Notes under the pieces: model-generated
Told to the model about the DNA's origin: nothing
Seen by the model: the letters and a program-made list of their open reading frames with translations, nothing else
The model's database searches: none
Shown here: piece by piece, positions 60,001-64,000 of the stretch
Layout of the letters: the number at the start of each line of letters is the position of its first letter
Numbering within the stretch: position 1 is the first letter of the stretch
Program-made: the position numbers and the translations under genes
Assembly (NCBI GenBank): GCA_023935145.1
Contig: CM043700.1
Location: 33,823,456-33,887,455, forward strand
DNA length: 64,000 nucleotides
DNA from: Bretschneidera sinensis
Taxonomy: Eukaryota; Streptophyta; Magnoliopsida; Brassicales; Akaniaceae
Reading direction: 5' to 3'

Positions 60001-63000
60001 TTGAACCCTTGACCTTGAGGTCAAGGACATTATTCTTAACCATTGAACTAAATTTGAACTTGTGTTTCATAGGGAATCCAAATATATATTATCGTTTCTG
60101 GATATGTGAAAAATATAGAAGCAGCTACCAGCTAGGTTTTTTTAGTTTAGTTCTCTCTCGCTCTCTCTATCTCTCACACACACCGCCCCCCTTAATCATT
60201 GTATTCATCTCTGCACAACCCCCTCTCCTCTGTGCTCCTTCACAACCTCCCTGAACACCAACCCTAACCCTAACCCGAATCGAACCTAAATCAATAATTC
60301 TCCAAAACTTGTGCCTAAATCCTACTGTAGGTTTTGTGTTTTTAGCATCATCCTCTGGAAGTATCTGGCTATCTTTCTCTCTCTCTTTAAAACAGTTGCA
60401 ATAATGGAGGTTATGAGATGAACCACCATGGAGTGCATGAGTTCTTCCCAGATTGGGCCTCTTAATTGATTATATTTTCTGAGTTCTTCCAATCTTCAGG
60501 TGCTTTGTAGTATACCAATTAGATGCAATTTGTTTTTCATCTTGTTTTCAATTTTCTCATTATCCATTGACATTGTTTACGTTTCGTTGTGGATGATAGG
60601 CTGATTAATTTTCATTTCTTCACTGCTTGATCATTGAGATTTTTTATTTGGGTGATTTGACTTTTATTGATTTGGATGGTTTGGACAGATTATAGGTGAT
60701 TTGGAGTGATTTACAGTAAACAATATTCTTTTATTTGGTTAGTGCTCCAGCTCAATTGTAAACAACTCGATCTCAAGTTGATATCGGCTCGGGAGCTTGA
60801 ATCGGCTCGAGGCTTACTCAAGCCTGATCCGATCCAAGCTCAAGCTCCTAATATCTTGTCCAAGCTTAGCTTGAGTTCTACTTGGCTCGATTTTGCCTAT
60901 ATCTCTTACAAGCAATGCCCCGATCACCCTTACGCTTTGGTTAGGCTCAAGTCCACTCCTACTTCGGAGGGTTGAAGGGTAGGAGAGAGATTGTAATAAT
61001 TTTTTTCTATAAGTACAAAATTTCATTAAAAGGCATAAGGGGGTGCCAACCCATGTACAAAAGAAGCTACTTACATGACAAATTCTTTATGATCTATGAA
61101 TACTTCTTAATTTAAAAAAAATGCCTATTAAACCTATCTTTGATGAAAACAAATGACTTTTCTAACCCGTCAAAAGCTCTCCTATTTCTTTCATTCCGTA
61201 CGATCCAAAAGATGGAGATAGGAATCAAGGCTAGAGCTTTTCTCAATTCCTTAGACATGTGAAGAGAGATTGTAATATTTTTACATCTGATTATGTTTGG
61301 ATTTAACATACCAATTGTATTGTGGTAAATTTGGGAATACGTATCAACCGATTCAATTTAGCATAATTTTTGTCCCTACTTGATATTACAGGAAAGTGGC
61401 TTGGAAGTAGACAGATACGCTGTAACGGGGCTTCGAAAGGTGCCGCTGCCAATGATGACAAGCAGAGTTCAGACTCCAAAAGCGTTGTAGAGCTAACAAA
61501 TGGGACATCGGGTAAGCTTACCTAGGAGCATCGACTGTTATAAGTAGTAAAAAATTTAGTTTTAGAAGATGTAAGGTCCTCCTTAGCTTTTACATTTATA
61601 AATTGTAAGAAAGTTTTCTTTCCATTCTGTTATGGGATTTAATGTTTAGGCCTTAAGTGTATCTATTTGGATTTGCACTCATGTTTTAATTTTCTCATTT
61701 TCCCCTCAAAGATGAATCTTGATTCTTGAATTTTGTGGTTCTCGATAGTCTATACCCTTTGATTTTGGTTTAATGAGAATTATATTGTAAATGAGGAAGA
61801 GTTCCTTGATTATGTAGATTTTTTTTTTGTTTTGTAGATAGTCCCTTGTAAATGGGTTGTGCACCCCTTGGTGCTTTCTATACAAATAAAAAAATAAAGA
61901 TGGCTTTTGCGTGGCAACATAAATTTTTCCTTATAATGTTACAATTCTATGCTGATTTTTCTTTTCATTTTATTGTTTTGAAACATACAATTTGGGTTTA
62001 ACCTTTTCTATTATCTATCTTGTGTCTTTAAGTTTTAACGTCATTACCGCCATCTTTTTATATGGATAGGTATAATCAATACTTTTTCTTGTATTTTTTT
62101 TTATAAGTGAATAAAATATAAGAAAAGAAAAGCGTACCAATGGGGTGCAACCTATGTACAAGGTTATCTATAGGAGAGAGACTCAACAAAGGCTACTTTA
62201 TCTATTTCATTTATAAAAGAATTTCCTCGTTGAACCACTTTTTTCTAATTACAAATAAAGATCTCTCAACCCAATCAAAAGCTCTACGATTCTTCTTAAT
62301 TCAAACTAACCAAAAGATAGAGAGAGGAATCATAGAGTAAGTTTTCTTAAGACTCTTCAATGTTCGAAACCCACTCCAAGCCTAAATTTTATCCTTCACG
62401 GAGCCGGCGAAAACCCAAGACACCCAAAAACTTACAAACCATCTCGTAAAGAGCTCTAGCCAAAAAACATTCCAACAAAAGATGAAACACGGTTTCTCCA
62501 TAGCTTTTGCAAATGAAACACCGATTAACCAACACCCTCCTTTTTTGTAAATTATCTAAAGTAAGAATCTTCTCCCAAGCGGCTTTCCACCCAAAAAAAC
62601 ACTTTCTTTGGGCATTGGAACACCAAATTGCTTTCCAAGAGAAATTGGAGGAGCTATCTGAGGAATCTCCATCCACAAGAATCTTATAGAAAGATTTCAC
62701 CTCAAAGCCTTTACCCTGACTATCCCTCCATCTAACCACATCCTCCTTAGACAGATCCGTCTTATAAGTATACAAATTTTCCAATAAACTTTCCACTTTC
62801 AACCTCCAAATCTTGGACATTACGGATCAAAGGAACGTCCCACGAAATAATACCATTAGACACCAAGATACGCGGAGAAATAAGAGCTTCTTTGTTCCCT
62901 ACAATTGCAAAAATCTCTGGAAACCAATCTTTAAGAGGAGTGTTCCCAAACCAAGAATCATGCCATAGCCTAGTTTCCTCCCATTACCCACCAACACTGA

Positions 63001-63847
63001 GAGACAAGGACGCAAGTCTTCCCAACCCCTTCTTATCCTTTTCCAGACCCCTACACCATAAGCCCCCCTCCCCTTTTTTGTCATCCACCTGCAGGAAACC
63101 ATCCCAAACTTAGCTTCCACCACCTTTCTCCAGAAGTGATCCCTCTCCCCAAGAAATCTCCAGAGCCATTTCCCCAAGAGAGCTTTATTGAATAAGGTGA
63201 GAGACTTCAAACCAAGACCCCCTCTTTCCATTGGCCGCTTAACCACTCCCTATCTCACCAAATGATATTTATACTCCACCCTTGTATTACCCCATAGGAA
63301 TCTCATCTGAATATACTTCAACCTCTTAGCCACAACACTAGGGATAGGAAATAGAGATATGAAATAATTAGGTAGACTCGAAGAGTGGTTTTAATGAGTG
63401 TAAGTCTTCCTCCTTTAGAGAGAAGGCAATTCTTCCACCCGGCCATAGGAAATAAATTGGAAATGGAGAAGGTGATTCTTGTATTTTTAACCTTAGATGC
63501 TATAGTTTAGCATAATTCATGTGGTAGTTGGAAATTGAAATGCTTTTGTCTTCTTTTTCATGTTCTTTAAATTGTTATAAAATGATCTTTACTTTCTTCT
63601 AAAAATCCTTTGTATCACATTATCCTTCTTATTCTGGTTTCTGGTTAGTCTTCATTCTTATTATTGTTGCCTTGATTCTATTCTTATGAATCAAGCATCT
63701 CTTATATCATTTGTTGTTGCCACGTTGAATGTTATAATTTTATTATTTTTTTCTCATGCAGATGATGGTCAAGAGAGGGTTAATGATGATGCTCCAGAGA
63801 ACAATCCTCAGTACACCACTGTTTATGTTGGCAATCTTGCACCAGAG
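57085..63847 (+). CDS. UBP1: UBP1-type oligouridylate-binding protein, triple RRM (first 10 exons; 3' end outside the window)
   Basis: Exons 57085-57162, 58052-58113, 58446-58548, 58762-58838, 58913-58974, 59112-59199, 59334-59409, 59527-59557, 61392-61511, 63762-63847; phases fit, giving 261 codons so far. The Gln-rich start [15 protein letters not shown] leads to [13 protein letters not shown]1 ([11 protein letters not shown] to VNWAYASS), RRM2 ([18 protein letters not shown]1 RGFGFVSF) and the start of RRM3 ([11 protein letters not shown]). This family binds U-rich RNA in nucleus and cytoplasm and joins stress granules. Two oddities: the end of RRM2 reads IRCNGASKG where I recall IRCNWATKG, and exon 10 ends at a GC donor (GAG|GCAAGG). 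Introns 8 and 9 hold antisense LINEs but leave splice sites intact. Confidence 0.94.
59992..60050 (-). mobile_element. tRNA-derived SINE candidate in UBP1 intron 8
   Basis: On the - strand AGTTCAATGGTTAAGA (from 60050) resembles an A box and GGGTTCAACTCCCACCA (to 59992) a B box plus tRNA 3' end with CCA. A tRNA-like spacing separates them. An imperfect CTTGACCTCAAGGTCAAG palindrome lies between. The AT-rich body on its left is not delimited. Confidence 0.5.
60258..60276. repeat. Short telomere-like repeat in UBP1 intron 8
   Basis: Two and a half units of the plant telomere motif CCCTAAA-like sequence, here as ACCCTA-ACCCTA-ACCC (a six-base variant). Confidence 0.7.
60750..60910. repeat. Dispersed CTCAAGCTTGAGCTCG-type repeat in UBP1 intron 8
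   Basis: Same style of near-palindromic GCTCAAG/GGCTCGA patch as in the GH28-like intron 1; a short related stretch lies at 59880-59960. Confidence 0.5.
60999..61262 (-). mobile_element. Very short 5'-truncated LINE in UBP1 intron 8, antisense
   Basis: 264 bp starting with a T-run (the A tail on the - strand) and ending in the LINE tail ([20 protein letters not shown] on the - strand). A 15-bp target duplication AGAGAGATTGTAATA flanks it (60984-60998 and 61263-61277). Both features mark target-primed reverse transcription. Confidence 0.92.
62099..63475 (-). mobile_element. 5'-truncated LINE in UBP1 intron 9, antisense
   Basis: 1377 bp flanked by a 13-bp duplication TTCTTGTATTTTT (62086-62098 and 63476-63488), with a T-run on the left. 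On the - strand it holds the zf-RVT region at 62899-63246 ([20 protein letters not shown]) and the tail at 62389-62820 ([37 protein letters not shown]). Its 3' end resembles that of the LINE in the GH28-like gene, so they belong to related families. Confidence 0.92.
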
Positions 63848-64000
63848 GCAAGGATTTTTTCCTTGTAATTTTGTTATACTCGGATGACGTGGTCAAAGAT
63901 CTGTGCATCAGTGGACTAATGGATTTATTATGACCCCCAAGGCATGTCTTAGGCATATTTAATGGTTGTTATGGTGTCCTTAATCAGTCTAGAGATACAA
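63848..64000 (+). other. Start of UBP1 intron 10, cut by the window edge
   Basis: Begins with the GC donor (GCAAGG). No coding sequence follows inside the window; the rest of RRM3 and the C-terminal region lie beyond 64000. Confidence 0.75.

Overview
The window is nuclear DNA from a flowering plant, most likely a eudicot. It is AT-rich, has split genes with GT-AG introns, carries plant-only gene families (JAZ, LHCA, pollen-type receptor kinase, UBP1), and is full of plant LTR and non-LTR retrotransposons. I cannot name the species. No organellar, bacterial or viral genes are present.

Layout. 1-8.4 kb: a decayed LINE (RT, zinc-finger and RNase H remnants, + strand) split by a young, complete 3198-bp copia-type element on the - strand (4268-7465; identical-looking 407-bp LTRs, 5-bp target duplication). 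8.9-11.3 kb: LRR receptor-like kinase of the pollen PRK type (-). 12.2-13.7 kb: LHCA6-like light-harvesting gene (-) with two frame breaks. 16.2-24.8 kb: five-exon membrane-anchored GH28/pectin-lyase-fold gene (+), with a LINE in intron 2. 24.8-41.6 kb: gene-poor, with a copia remnant, a 36-bp minisatellite, a solo-LTR candidate, a LINE RNase H remnant and a long-TIR element. 41.9-44.4 kb: JAZ repressor gene (+). 45.8-54.7 kb: complete but decayed Ty3/gypsy element of the Tat type, with dual RNase H, a spliced antisense ORF and an array of hairpin repeats. 55.2-55.9 kb: second long-TIR element. 57.1 kb to the end: first ten coding exons of a UBP1-type triple-RRM protein (+), cut by the window edge; two introns carry 5'-truncated LINEs.

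The most striking object is the young copia-type element at 4268-7465. It has Gag, zinc knuckles and protease but no integrase or reverse transcriptase. Instead its reading frame runs straight into an intron-free piece of a host plasma-membrane H+-ATPase (segments M7-M10 and the start of the regulatory tail). Maize Bs1 is the known precedent for capture of the same gene family; this would be a eudicot counterpart, either independent or a very old shared lineage. A further stretch between protease and ATPase looks like a second, unidentified acquisition.

The host genes do not form an obvious pathway. Every LINE found inside a gene lies antisense to that gene. Exon coordinates were derived by reading splice sites and checking codon phase by hand; family assignments come from remembered family sequences and no database search was run.
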